From Candidatus Cloacimonadota bacterium (lineage in GTDB: Bacteria; Cloacimonadota; Cloacimonadia; Cloacimonadales; WRIO01): DNA of 53,795 bases. Position 1 is the stretch's first letter. The number at the start of each line of letters is the position of its first letter. A model generated the notes under the pieces. It was not told where the DNA came from. It saw only the letters and a program-made list of their open reading frames with translations, and made no database searches. Made by a program: the position numbers and the translations under genes. Below are positions 45,349-53,795 of this stretch, in pieces. Where the stretch lies: NCBI GenBank assembly GCA_009777575.1, contig WRLO01000014.1, positions 1 through 53,795 of the forward strand, given 5' to 3'.

Positions 45349-47148
45349 ATGACACAAAAAATGTTTTTAATCATTTTAACAATGGTGTTTATCACTCTCA
45401 GTGCACAAACACCAATTACGATTTATGATTTTGAAGACGAAACAATGGATCCCTCTTTTGGAACGGGGACATTGACCACTATTGGCGGTATATCTACTAC
45501 TTGGGTGCTTGGTTGGGGAGGCTCAGGTGAAGGTGGAAGGGCTTTGAATACTGCTTCGTATCCAGCTCAAGGAACTGACCCCGAAACTGCGGGTATCAGA
45601 ATTCATGTTTCTACTCAAGAACATGCAAACATTCTATTGTCATGGAACAATAGACAAAGTGCTACTTCATCAAGTAGACTCAGGCTACAATACACTGTAG
45701 ACGGAGCAACTTGGTTAAATTTTGAAGCAAATGAATCAAATGCTACCAACCAAAGGATATTCCCTACAGGGGTGATAGGCGATATCGACTTTGATGATGG
45801 AATGTATGTGTATGCAGAGACAAATTCATGGTTTTATAGAACTGCAAATTTTAGTTCTATAGCTGGTGTGAACAACAATCCAAACTTTGCTTTTCGCTTT
45901 GTAACAGCATTTCAAAGTGGTACATCAGAATATGCTCCAGTAGGGACAAACTATGCCTCTGGGGGAACAATAAGATTTGACAATATCACTCTTTCTTTCA
46001 TCGATGAAAATGCTGTGATGACTCCTATAGCCTCGCCTGCAGGAACAACTTACACTACACCTATAGAAGTAGAACTTTCCACTCAAACACCGGACGCGAG
46101 TATTTATTTCACCATAAACGGTGAATATCCTGATAATGTATCTGGAACTCTTTATGCAGAGCCTATTTTGATAAACGAAAACACAACCCTGCGATTCAAA
46201 GCATATAAAGAAGGAATGACCCCTTCAATAGATGTGACAGAAGAGTATATATTGCCCATAGTTATACATTCCTTAGAGCAGCTTAGAGAGTATGAGGCTG
46301 GGACCGGTCTGTTGTTTTTCGTTGAAAGTGAAGTACATGTTACTTTTACCCAAGAATTTAGAAACCAAAAATTTGTTCAGGATGATACTGCTGGGATTCT
46401 GATAGATGATTTTTCAGAAATAATCCAGACTGAATATAAAATAGGAGATGGTATAGTTGGTTTGATGGGAAATTTAGTAAATTTTGGTGGTTTACTACAG
46501 TTTACCCCGATTTCTGACCCTGGGGAAGCAAGTTCGACAGACAATACTATCATCCCCTTAGTCATCACAATGCAAAATTTTATTGAAGATTTTGATAAAT
46601 ATGAATCTCGGCTAGTTGCTTTGGAAAATGTGAGTTTTGTATCTCCTGAAGGAAATTTTGCCATCGCAAGAACTTATCCTATCACTGATGGAACACACAC
46701 AATTCATTTCAGAGCTACCTTTGAAACTGATTATCTTGGCACTCCGATTCCCACTGAGAATATTACTTTAATTGGACTATTGACAGAAAGAACTGATGGA
46801 AGATTTATCACTGCTAGGTTTCTTGATGATTTTAGAAAATCTTCGTCTGATTATGATACTGTCTCTCAGCTTACCCATATGTTGATTGGAAATTTTCCAA
46901 ATCCTTTTAATCCTAGCACGACAATTGCATTTGAGCTTAAATATGAAACTCATCTGAATATCTCTATTTTTAATATTAGAGGACAAAGGGTTAATACTCT
47001 GATCAATGAGGTAATGGAAGCTGGAACACATAATGTTCATTGGAATGGGATTGATGAAAATGGTAACGAAATGGCATCTGGAATCTATTTTTATAGAATG
47101 CTCACTCCTGAACAGATTTTTGTCAGAAGAGCTATCCTATTGAAATAA
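45349..47148 (+). CDS. Secreted multidomain protein with C-terminal sorting-type domain
   Basis: 599 residues from ATG 45349, chosen over an upstream TTG because GGAGG precedes it and the signal peptide then starts at residue 1 (ends near LSAQ). Residues about 20-235 are a lectin-like beta domain. Residues about 240-320 resemble the chitobiase C-terminal type repeat (DASIYFTINGEYPD). Residues about 330-500 hold an OB-fold-like region (VQDDTAGILIDDF, DGIVGLMGNLV). The last 80 residues are the FNPFNPSTTIAFEL...GIYFYR module of FCB-group extracellular proteins, used for surface sorting or as a FlgD-like Ig fold. Ligand unknown. Confidence 0.85.
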   Translation: MTQKMFLIILTMVFITLSAQTPITIYDFEDETMDPSFGTGTLTTIGGISTTWVLGWGGSGEGGRALNTASYPAQGTDPETAGIRIHVSTQEHANILLSWNNRQSATSSSRLRLQYTVDGATWLNFEANESNATNQRIFPTGVIGDIDFDDGMYVYAETNSWFYRTANFSSIAGVNNNPNFAFRFVTAFQSGTSEYAPVGTNYASGGTIRFDNITLSFIDENAVMTPIASPAGTTYTTPIEVELSTQTPDASIYFTINGEYPDNVSGTLYAEPILINENTTLRFKAYKEGMTPSIDVTEEYILPIVIHSLEQLREYEAGTGLLFFVESEVHVTFTQEFRNQKFVQDDTAGILIDDFSEIIQTEYKIGDGIVGLMGNLVNFGGLLQFTPISDPGEASSTDNTIIPLVITMQNFIEDFDKYESRLVALENVSFVSPEGNFAIARTYPITDGTHTIHFRATFETDYLGTPIPTENITLIGLLTERTDGRFITARFLDDFRKSSSDYDTVSQLTHMLIGNFPNPFNPSTTIAFELKYETHLNISIFNIRGQRVNTLINEVMEAGTHNVHWNGIDENGNEMASGIYFYRMLTPEQIFVRRAILLK

Positions 47149-47236
47149 ATAAGAAAATATCTATACCTAAACTCATCACGCTATTTCTGTAAAGATTATT
47201 GAAAATTACTTGATGTTTTCTTTGAAGGATTTTTCT

Positions 47237-48091
47237 ATGAAAAAATGGATTGTTATTCCATTAGTTTTTTTGCTGTTTTTGGTGTTCTCTTGCAACAGAA
47301 CTCCAAAGCAAAATACTCTTCGGATAGGATATACTGATTTTAGCTTTGACCAAGCAATTGTTTTTGTTTTAAAAGGTATTTTAGACCAACAACCTAACCT
47401 TATTGTGGAGTTGTATAGAGTGCCAGAAACAACATTGTTTAGTGCATTGGCTGAAGGAGAACTCGATATTGGACTATCAGGTTGGTTACCTCATACTCAT
47501 CAAAGTTTTCTCGATATGCATCCTTATGAAATTAGGGTTCATAGCATGATTACTGATAGCCTTGGGCTTTATATGGTAGTTCCTGAATATGCAAATCTCA
47601 ACAGTATAAACGATTTAAGAGATTTATCAAATCTATTTCGTAATACTATACTAATACCTGAAAATCAGAATGCAATATATCCTTTAGGTAGCAATGTTAT
47701 AACCGATTATGGATTGGACGATTATAATTTGCAAGAAGCATCTTGGGATAACATCATTTCTTATGTTGATGATTCTGTCAGAAATAATTTAAATTTTGCT
47801 TTTATATCAATTAGACCTCATCATAGCTTTAGGAGATTTAATCTCAGAACTTTAGATGATCCAAGGAGGTCTTTGGGAGTTTATGAACAAGCATTTTTGT
47901 TGACCAATTCAAATTTTCATGAAAGGATGCCCTTAATAGCTGATTTTTTATCTCAAGTAAGGTTTACACTAAATGATGTAGAACAATTGATGGAAATGAA
48001 TCAAGTTTTAGGCTCTGAGCCTTATGAAAACGCTCTTAGATGGATAAATCAGAATACAAGAATGATTAATAGATGGTTGCTGGGGGATTAA
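47237..48091 (+). CDS. OpuAC/ProX-type substrate-binding lipoprotein
   Basis: 284 residues from ATG 47237 (GAAGGA seven bases upstream). The N-terminus is a lipoprotein signal with lipobox VFSC. The mature part is a type II periplasmic binding fold with the OpuAC features LRIGYTDFSFDQAI, GELDIGLSGWLPHTHQSFL and LGLYMVV. Such proteins bind quaternary amines such as glycine betaine or choline. Glycine betaine would be interesting beside a glycine reductase lineage, but ligand residues cannot be checked by eye. No permease or ATPase of this type is adjacent, so it is an orphan binding protein or works with a transporter elsewhere. Confidence 0.82.
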   Translation: MKKWIVIPLVFLLFLVFSCNRTPKQNTLRIGYTDFSFDQAIVFVLKGILDQQPNLIVELYRVPETTLFSALAEGELDIGLSGWLPHTHQSFLDMHPYEIRVHSMITDSLGLYMVVPEYANLNSINDLRDLSNLFRNTILIPENQNAIYPLGSNVITDYGLDDYNLQEASWDNIISYVDDSVRNNLNFAFISIRPHHSFRRFNLRTLDDPRRSLGVYEQAFLLTNSNFHERMPLIADFLSQVRFTLNDVEQLMEMNQVLGSEPYENALRWINQNTRMINRWLLGD

Positions 48092-48189
48092 GAAAATCAG
48101 AAGTATATTTTATTAAATATTGTTCCTGATCAAGCTTGTCAAAACCCTTATCAGCAACCTTGTCGCCATAAGTTTCAACTTTCCATTTT

Positions 48190-48236
48190 GGTTCTTATTC
48201 TTTGAATATTCCAGAGGAATAATGATTTGGTAGAAA
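48190..48236. repeat. Repeat with TATTCTTTGAATATTCCAGA core (copy 2)
   Basis: Second copy of the element at 11777-11825, here in the 48092-48306 gap, followed at 48265-48280 by a fragment of the CTTCACTGCGTTCA repeat. No gene seen in this gap. Confidence 0.8.
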
Positions 48237-48306
48237 ACTTATATGAAAGGTATTGTCTTTAAAATTCTTCACTGCGTTCATAATAACTTATGGCTGTTTT
48301 ATACTA

Positions 48307-49008
48307 TTACTCAATTTTCAATAATTTACAGATATTGTTATCAAGATGATAATGGGCTTTCATGCTTTTTGCTATTTCCTGATCGTGTGTTGCCAGGACA
48401 ACTGTCTGCAATTTTTCTTCATTTAGTTTCTTTAATATAGTTAAAATGTCGTCAGCATGGTTTTTGTCAAGGTTACCTGTTGGTTCGTCTGCTATTATCA
48501 GTTGAGGTTCGTTGATGATGGCTCTCGCTATTGAAACTCTTTGTTGTTCTCCTCCTGAGAGCTGGTTGGGAAAATGGTTAATTCTACCAGCCATCCCTAG
48601 TTCAGTTAGCAGCTCATTTGCTCTTTTCTTTGCTATAGAAAATGATTTACCTGCTATCATTAGCGGAAGAGCCACATTTTCAAGAGCAGTAAAATCAGCC
48701 AGTAAATAATGGAACTGAAAAACAAACCCTATATTTCTATTTCTAAAAGCCTCTATATTTTTGTCTTTAGCAGAAATCTCAGTTTCATTAAAAAAAATCT
48801 TTCCAGAATTTGGTATATCTAACAAGCCCATAATATGCAACAAGGTGCTTTTCCCACTACCAGATTTTCCTGTGATTGCTATCATATCGGCTTTTTTTAT
48901 AGAAAAATCCAGTTCTTCTAAAACATTTATAAGATAATTTGTATCTTTATAAAATTTTGTTATCTGCTCCAATCTAAAGATAGTATCCAATTTTCCTCCA
49001 GAACTCAA
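48307..49008 (-). CDS. lolD: Lipoprotein-release type ABC ATPase (LolD-like)
   Basis: About 233 residues. Walker A GKSGSGKST, signature LSGGEQQRVSIARA, Walker B LIIADEPTGNLD, H-loop ATHD. The LSGGEQQR/DEPTGNLD set marks the MacB/LolD/FtsE group. It pairs with the FtsX-type permease directly upstream (11 bp gap). In Lol systems the complex extracts lipoproteins from the inner membrane. The start is uncertain: the frame opens at TTG 49008, but a GGAGG lies just before a TTG at 48990, which would give six fewer residues. Confidence 0.88.
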   Translation of the reverse strand: MSSGGKLDTIFRLEQITKFYKDTNYLINVLEELDFSIKKADMIAITGKSGSGKSTLLHIMGLLDIPNSGKIFFNETEISAKDKNIEAFRNRNIGFVFQFHYLLADFTALENVALPLMIAGKSFSIAKKRANELLTELGMAGRINHFPNQLSGGEQQRVSIARAIINEPQLIIADEPTGNLDKNHADDILTILKKLNEEKLQTVVLATHDQEIAKSMKAHYHLDNNICKLLKIE

Positions 49009-49019
49009 ATGATAAATTT

Positions 49020-50249
49020 TTATTTTCTATATCTTAAAATTTCTATCTCTCGAAGCTTACTTATTTGCTTGAGAGGGATAATGCTTGATAGATTTATTAT
49101 AACAAAAGCAATGAAATAAATCATCACCATTTTTAGAAAATCTACATAAATATATATTCTATCGAGAAAATATACTTCGCCACGCAAAGAAATCAATGTT
49201 TGATAACTCAATAGATATCCAAAAGCTATTCCCGTTAAAATACCAAGAAATATACATACTGAAGATATTAGATTTATTTGTGACAAAAAAATCAATGTAA
49301 TCCTATTCCCAGAAAGTCCAATTGTTTTTAGTAATCCTATTTCTTTTCGTTTTTCTTGTATGGAAGCAAAAGTTGTAGTAATGACATTGAAACTAGCTAC
49401 AACAATTAAAAATGAAATGACTATAGTCAATACCCATTTTTGTAGAGCAAGCATAGAAAAAAAATTACCATTGAAATGTATCCATGATGTTATTTGATAT
49501 TCAAAAAGCCATTCTCTTTCCCAGTCTGAAGATATTTCTCTGGCTAAATTTATATAATCTACATGTAATTGGACTTCGATCATTGTATACAAGGAGTTAT
49601 TGGTGTCAAATTCTCTTGCTGTATCTACATTCAAAAAGACATATCGACTATCATATTCATACATACCAGAATTAAATAAGCCTACTATTTTCATTTGTTT
49701 CGTATTATAACTCATACCTGAAATGCCACTGGTTGTAGCACTGGTGCTCATAATTTGGATTTCGTCTCCTATATTAGCACCTATAAGTCTTGCTAAGTAT
49801 ATACCAATAACAACATCATTTTCTTCTATTAGCTCAAAAGTCCCTTCTACTACTGCATCATGATATATTGAGGCTTGGACAGGATTTTTCCAGTCTACGC
49901 TTTTGTAAATTGCTCCTTTTGCTCTCTCACCTCTACTGGCTATTGCCTGACCCATTAATACTCCATTGAAGACATTTACTTCAGGCTGCTCTAAGAGGAA
50001 TTCACTTAATCTATTATAATCTCTTTCAGATAAATCAGTTATACCCGGACGAAATATATAAACATGTGAATTAACCCCTAAAATGACATTTTTTATCGTT
50101 GTCTCGTATCCTTCAAAAATAATAAAAGTAGTTACTAATGCTGCTACTGATATGATTATTCCTAAATACATAAATATCGAGTCAAATTTTAGCCATTCTA
50201 ATCGTTTGGATAAAAAAAACTTTTTTATATATATGATTAATATCTGCAT
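49020..50249 (-). CDS. FtsX/LolC-type ABC permease
   Basis: 409 residues with the MacB/LolCE topology: helix at about 25-48, a periplasmic domain of about 220 residues (MacB_PCD-like, with FRPGITDLSERDY and EENDVVIGIYLARLIGANIGDEI), then three C-terminal helices from about 270 containing FASIQEKRKEIGLLKTIGLS, the typical cytoplasmic loop. It forms a transporter with the LolD-like ATPase that follows. Only one permease gene is present, as in organisms using a homodimeric LolF-like protein. Its ATG overlaps the lon stop by one base (TAATG), so the two are translationally coupled. Confidence 0.88.
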   Translation of the reverse strand: MQILIIYIKKFFLSKRLEWLKFDSIFMYLGIIISVAALVTTFIIFEGYETTIKNVILGVNSHVYIFRPGITDLSERDYNRLSEFLLEQPEVNVFNGVLMGQAIASRGERAKGAIYKSVDWKNPVQASIYHDAVVEGTFELIEENDVVIGIYLARLIGANIGDEIQIMSTSATTSGISGMSYNTKQMKIVGLFNSGMYEYDSRYVFLNVDTAREFDTNNSLYTMIEVQLHVDYINLAREISSDWEREWLFEYQITSWIHFNGNFFSMLALQKWVLTIVISFLIVVASFNVITTTFASIQEKRKEIGLLKTIGLSGNRITLIFLSQINLISSVCIFLGILTGIAFGYLLSYQTLISLRGEVYFLDRIYIYVDFLKMVMIYFIAFVIINLSSIIPLKQISKLREIEILRYRK

Positions 50250-52573
50250 TATAATCCCGTTTCCAACACTTCTTCCAATACCTCGTCTATATGCTTCAAA
50301 AACATCACTTCCAGACCTTGTTTTATCTCCTCTGGGATCTCATCATAACTGTCTTGATTTTGTTCTGGTATTAACACTTTTCTGATATTTGCTCGTTTGG
50401 CTGCTAGCACCTTCTCTTTTATTCCACCGACAGGGAGTATTTTACCATAAAGAGTTATTTCACCAGTCATTGCTATATCATGTTTAACCCTTTTACCAAG
50501 TAGAAGTGATAAAATAGATGTTGTGAGGGTTACGCCTGCTGAGGGACCTTCTTTGGGAACTGCGCCAGTTGGTAAATGAACATGGATATCATATTTTTCA
50601 AAATTCTCCATCTCTATTTCATATCTTGAATAATTCGCCTTTATATAACTGAGTGCTATTTTGGCTGATTCTTGCATAACTTCACCTAATAAACCTGTGA
50701 GGATTAAATTGCCCTTACCAAGCATTTTATTTGACTCACAGAAAAGTATTTCTCCTCCAAAAGATGTCCAGGCAAGCCCTGTAACTATTCCTATCTCTGA
50801 TTGCCGGCCTGCCAAATCATGTTGAAATTTTCTTCTTCCGAGAAAATCTTTAGTGTTTTTGTCTGTTACATTTACTCTAATTTTGTTGCCTTCAGCTACT
50901 TTTCGAGCTATTTTTCTCATTATGGAGGCAATGCTTCTTTGCAAGCTTCGAACACCTGCTTCTCGAACATAATACCTGATGATTTCAGTGATAGCAGAGT
51001 TATATATTTGGATATTATTGATTGAAATTCCGTTGTTAACCATTTCTTTGGGAACAAGATATTTTCTAGCTATCTGTAATTTTTCTTCTTCAATATAGCT
51101 TGAAAATTCAATCACTTCCATGCGGTCTTTTAGCGCTGGTGGAACTGTATCAAGCGAATTTGCAGTAGTAATAAAGAAAATTTCAGAAAGATCAAAAGCA
51201 AGATTTACATAATTATCCATAAAAGCATGATTTTGTTCAGGATCAAGGACTTCGAGTAATGCACTAGAAGGGTCTCCACGAAAATCTTTTCCTACTTTAT
51301 CTATTTCATCAAGCATAAAAATTGGGTTAGCAGAGCCACATCGTTTGATTTCTGAGATTATTTTGCCCGGCATAGAGCCTATATATGTCCTTCTATGTCC
51401 TCTGATTTCGGCTTCATCATGTATACCACCCAATGAAAGCCTTATAAATTTTCTGTTCATTGCCTTTGCTATGGATTGCCCCATCGATGTTTTTCCCACG
51501 CCTGGAGGTCCCACGAAGCATAGTATAGGACCTTTTAGTTTATTTTTTAGCTTTTTTACTGCTATAAATTCCAAAATCCTTTCTTTGACTTTTTCTAGTC
51601 CATAATGATCGGTAGTTAAGATTTTTTCGATCTTTTTTAAATCAAGTCTATCTTTTGTGTATGTTGTCCAAGGTATTGTCACTATCCATTCAAGATAATT
51701 TCTGATGACTGAATATTCGCTTGAGGAGAGTGGTAACATAGATATTCGAGAAAGTTCCTCTTTTGCTGCATCATAAACATAGTCTGGTAGCTTTGCGGCA
51801 TTTATTCTTTTAAACCAGTTTTGAACTTCATGGTCAGATTCATCCACCTCTCCAAGTTCTCTTTTGATAGCTTCTAAATGCTCTCTTAGGTAATATTTTT
51901 TTTGATCTTCATCTATTTCGAGATTTATATTATTTCTGATAGCACTTTCGAGTTTCATTTGTTTTATCAGTTCGGCTAGATGCTTATTTAATCGATTGTA
52001 TCTTTTTGTAAGATCAAAAGTTTGTAAAAGTTCTTGCTTAACTTCTGAGGAAAAAGGCAAATTACCAGCAATTATATCAGCCACTCGCCCATGTTGTTTT
52101 ATGCTTTTTAAACCAAAAATCAATTCTTTATTGAAATCGAAACTTTCCGATAACACTTTTTCCAGCAATTCTGTCGTTACCTTTCGGATAGCTCTTAGCT
52201 TGGGAGTATCATCTGTGTACTCCTCTATTTCCACTATTTCTGCCATCATAAATGGATGATGCTGACTTATTTTGTCTATTCTTATACGCGATACTCCTTG
52301 TAATAATAAACTGATAGAACCATCTTGATTTCGTAGCATTCGAACTATTGAAACCGCTGTTCCATAAACATAAATATCTACATCTCCATTTTCTTTGATG
52401 CCCTTTGAAAGAAAAAATCCCAATAATTTGTCGTGTGCCAATGAATGCTCTACTACGCTTTTATGAGCATCCTCTGAAACAATCAAAGGTATCATTAAGT
52501 GAGGATACATCACAACATTGTTGATATGTATCACAGGCAAAGTGCGAGGAATTCTATATATAATATCATCCAT
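50249..52573 (-). CDS. lon: ATP-dependent Lon protease
   Basis: 774 residues, standard LonA length. N-terminal substrate-binding domain, helical region, AAA+ module with Walker A GPPGVGKT and FMLDEIDK, and a C-terminal Ser-Lys protease domain with catalytic S678 in PKEGPSAGV and K721 in GGIKEKVL. Degrades misfolded and regulatory proteins in the cytoplasm. First gene of lon, FtsX-type permease, LolD-like ATPase on the minus strand. TAGGAGAG precedes the start. A TTGACA at 52625-52630 (minus) is a possible -35. Confidence 0.98.
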   Translation of the reverse strand: MDDIIYRIPRTLPVIHINNVVMYPHLMIPLIVSEDAHKSVVEHSLAHDKLLGFFLSKGIKENGDVDIYVYGTAVSIVRMLRNQDGSISLLLQGVSRIRIDKISQHHPFMMAEIVEIEEYTDDTPKLRAIRKVTTELLEKVLSESFDFNKELIFGLKSIKQHGRVADIIAGNLPFSSEVKQELLQTFDLTKRYNRLNKHLAELIKQMKLESAIRNNINLEIDEDQKKYYLREHLEAIKRELGEVDESDHEVQNWFKRINAAKLPDYVYDAAKEELSRISMLPLSSSEYSVIRNYLEWIVTIPWTTYTKDRLDLKKIEKILTTDHYGLEKVKERILEFIAVKKLKNKLKGPILCFVGPPGVGKTSMGQSIAKAMNRKFIRLSLGGIHDEAEIRGHRRTYIGSMPGKIISEIKRCGSANPIFMLDEIDKVGKDFRGDPSSALLEVLDPEQNHAFMDNYVNLAFDLSEIFFITTANSLDTVPPALKDRMEVIEFSSYIEEEKLQIARKYLVPKEMVNNGISINNIQIYNSAITEIIRYYVREAGVRSLQRSIASIMRKIARKVAEGNKIRVNVTDKNTKDFLGRRKFQHDLAGRQSEIGIVTGLAWTSFGGEILFCESNKMLGKGNLILTGLLGEVMQESAKIALSYIKANYSRYEIEMENFEKYDIHVHLPTGAVPKEGPSAGVTLTTSILSLLLGKRVKHDIAMTGEITLYGKILPVGGIKEKVLAAKRANIRKVLIPEQNQDSYDEIPEEIKQGLEVMFLKHIDEVLEEVLETGL

Positions 52574-52947
52574 ATTCTCTCCTAATTAAATTTATTCCAT
52601 TTATTTTCTTTTTTATTTAAGAAGTGTCAAAAAAAATAAATTGGTTAAAAAGTCAAGAGAAATTGCTAAATATTTAGAAAAGCTTATGATTTTTTATTAT
52701 TTTTTTTTCATAGCTATTCTGAACAGAGATTGTTGTTTTTGAACGGGCTACCTTGTCATTCTGAGCGTAGATTCCTTGTCTTTTTTTACTCCGTAGGAAT
52801 TATAGCTTGGCAGATAATATTAGAGACCTATCTTATTGTCCTGTAGGGATTTAGCATGACATTTTATAGCTAATTTCCTGGCGGAAAATGATATCTGGTC
52901 GGGGTGTCTCTATTCTCAATTCTTAATTCTCTATTCTGCATTCCCAA
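52574..52947. other. Intergenic region with degenerate repeat text, no gene seen
   Basis: Holds the presumed lon upstream region (TTGACA at 52625-52630 on the minus strand) and then fragments such as TACTCCGTAGGAATT and CCTGTAGGGATTTAGC, which resemble eroded copies of small intergenic repeats in this genome. No reading frame with gene-like features. Confidence 0.45.
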
Positions 52948-53795
52948 TTACTTCAACAACACCATCCGTCTGGTGAGGCTTTGTTCATCTGCTTGAAGCC
53001 GATAAAAATATACACCACTTGCTACTGGAAGACCATATTCATTTTCACCATTCCAGATAACTTCATGGTGCCCTTTAGGCAAAAATTCATTTACTAATGT
53101 TCGAACCTTTTGCCCTCTGATATTGAATATTTCCAGGTTGGTTATACTATCATTGGGTATCGTAAACAATATCGTCGTATCTGGATTAAAGGGATTGGGA
53201 AAATTTTGCAAAGACAATTCATATATCTCAGGCAATTTTTCGGTTTCTTCTTCTTTATTTTCCAGTCCATAAACTCTCGCAAAGATCTCTTTTTCCAGTT
53301 CACGATATTCTCTGTGGGTCATTGATTGAAAGACAGCCCCTTCAGGCATACTGCGTAGCCCCAAATCCATCAATTTCAGGATACACCATGCTTGATCGAG
53401 GATTGCCAGCAATTCTTCAGCTTCAGTATAAGGATTTTCGATGATTGCAGAGAGATTAAAAACAGCAGCTGCATAATCTTCATAAAGGATATTCAATAGT
53501 GGCAAAGCATATCGAATCGCTATTCCGATTTCTTCATCTCCAAGCTCAAGTAAATCATCATATATCATCATCAATTCATCTGCGTCCAAGTCCAATGCTC
53601 TGTATACATAAGGCAATAATAGGATGCTATTCATCTTGTAAGGCGTTTCCTCATCGGTGTCTATTATTTGCATCAATAAATCTAATGTTATATCATATTC
53701 ACCATCTAACATCTTTTCATAAGCTTCATGATAAAGAAACAGATAACTACAAAGTTGATTATTGCATAAAATATATTTACCCTTCGATGGAAAAT
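52948..53795 (-). CDS. C-terminal part of a secreted protein with sorting-type domain
   Basis: The frame remains open from 53712 to the right edge, so the gene is cut by the window and its start is not seen. The visible 282 residues begin with an acidic helical region (DLDADELMMIYDDLLELGDEEIG, shown here in part) that looks like TPR-type or alpha-solenoid repeats. They end with the SLQNFPNPFNPDTTILF ... GQKVRTLV ... GVYFYRLQ module shared with the protein at 45349. The final residues RRMVLLK match the RRAILLK ending there. Exported by analogy; function unknown. Confidence 0.8.
   Translation of the reverse strand, partial: FPSKGKYILCNNQLCSYLFLYHEAYEKMLDGEYDITLDLLMQIIDTDEETPYKMNSILLLPYVYRALDLDADELMMIYDDLLELGDEEIGIAIRYALPLLNILYEDYAAAVFNLSAIIENPYTEAEELLAILDQAWCILKLMDLGLRSMPEGAVFQSMTHREYRELEKEIFARVYGLENKEEETEKLPEIYELSLQNFPNPFNPDTTILFTIPNDSITNLEIFNIRGQKVRTLVNEFLPKGHHEVIWNGENEYGLPVASGVYFYRLQADEQSLTRRMVLLK

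Noticed and set aside
1..53795. tRNA or rRNA genes
   Set aside because: No cloverleaf-like pattern or rRNA core motif was spotted by eye. A covariance scan would be needed to exclude a tRNA fully.

Overview
AT-rich, densely coded bacterial chromosome segment. Two secreted proteins end in the FNPFNP...GQ(R/K)V...YFYR type C-terminal module (FlgD-Ig-like / Por-sorting-like). Together with HprK/HPr/EI, many chemoreceptors and a selenocysteine-dependent glycine reductase, this points to an anaerobic, motile, amino-acid-fermenting member of the FCB superphylum. A Cloacimonadota-like lineage fits best, but this is inference: no rRNA or other definitive marker is in the window. No tRNA, rRNA, CRISPR array, prophage or transposase gene was found.

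Layout. Positions 1-287 hold the 5' part of a small exported protein that runs off the left edge. A repeat-filled gap follows, then an amidohydrolase and a type-2 isoleucyl-tRNA synthetase (788-5989). From 6456 to 14416 is a chemotaxis block: a Cys-ribbon protein, a four-helix-bundle type chemoreceptor, CheW and two dCache chemoreceptors, one of which carries the amino-acid-binding dCache signature. HprK, HPr and enzyme I form a compact operon (14651-17723) without any PTS permease. A fourth chemoreceptor with a CZB-like extracytoplasmic motif (18057-19997) lies just downstream of a glycine reductase operon. Transcribed right to left, that operon reads bacteriohemerythrin, grdX, trxB, trxA, grdE, grdA, grdB (25421-20086). 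grdA and grdB each contain one in-frame UGA read as selenocysteine (U44 and U350) and look broken in a naive ORF scan. grdC and grdD are not here.

From 25.6 to 40.1 kb lies the most unusual region. About 13 kb, made up of an array of ABC-2 type exporter genes plus a NEW3-domain membrane protein, is bracketed by two long inverted repeats (25631-26162 and 39451-40056). The array has two ATPases and three permease pairs. The inverted repeats are non-coding and end in TCGGTCAG-type terminal motifs. The right copy carries two insertions of a tiny perfect palindrome absent from the left copy; a third copy of that palindrome sits at 11985. The gaps between the ABC genes hold long hairpins built of CACAGAG words. 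The block looks like a composite mobile or invertible cassette.

Right of it are purD, a MutS-like ATPase, and a plus-strand set consisting of an ECF sigma factor fused to a long C-terminal region, a secreted multidomain protein and an orphan OpuAC-type lipoprotein. These are followed by a minus-strand lon, Lol-type permease and Lol-type ATPase operon and the 3' part of another sorting-domain protein at the right edge.

How the parts may work together: amino-acid chemoreception plus reductive glycine metabolism driven by thioredoxin, with a hemerythrin placed to bind or sense oxygen near an oxygen-sensitive selenoenzyme. Intergenic spaces are crowded with small palindromic repeat families.
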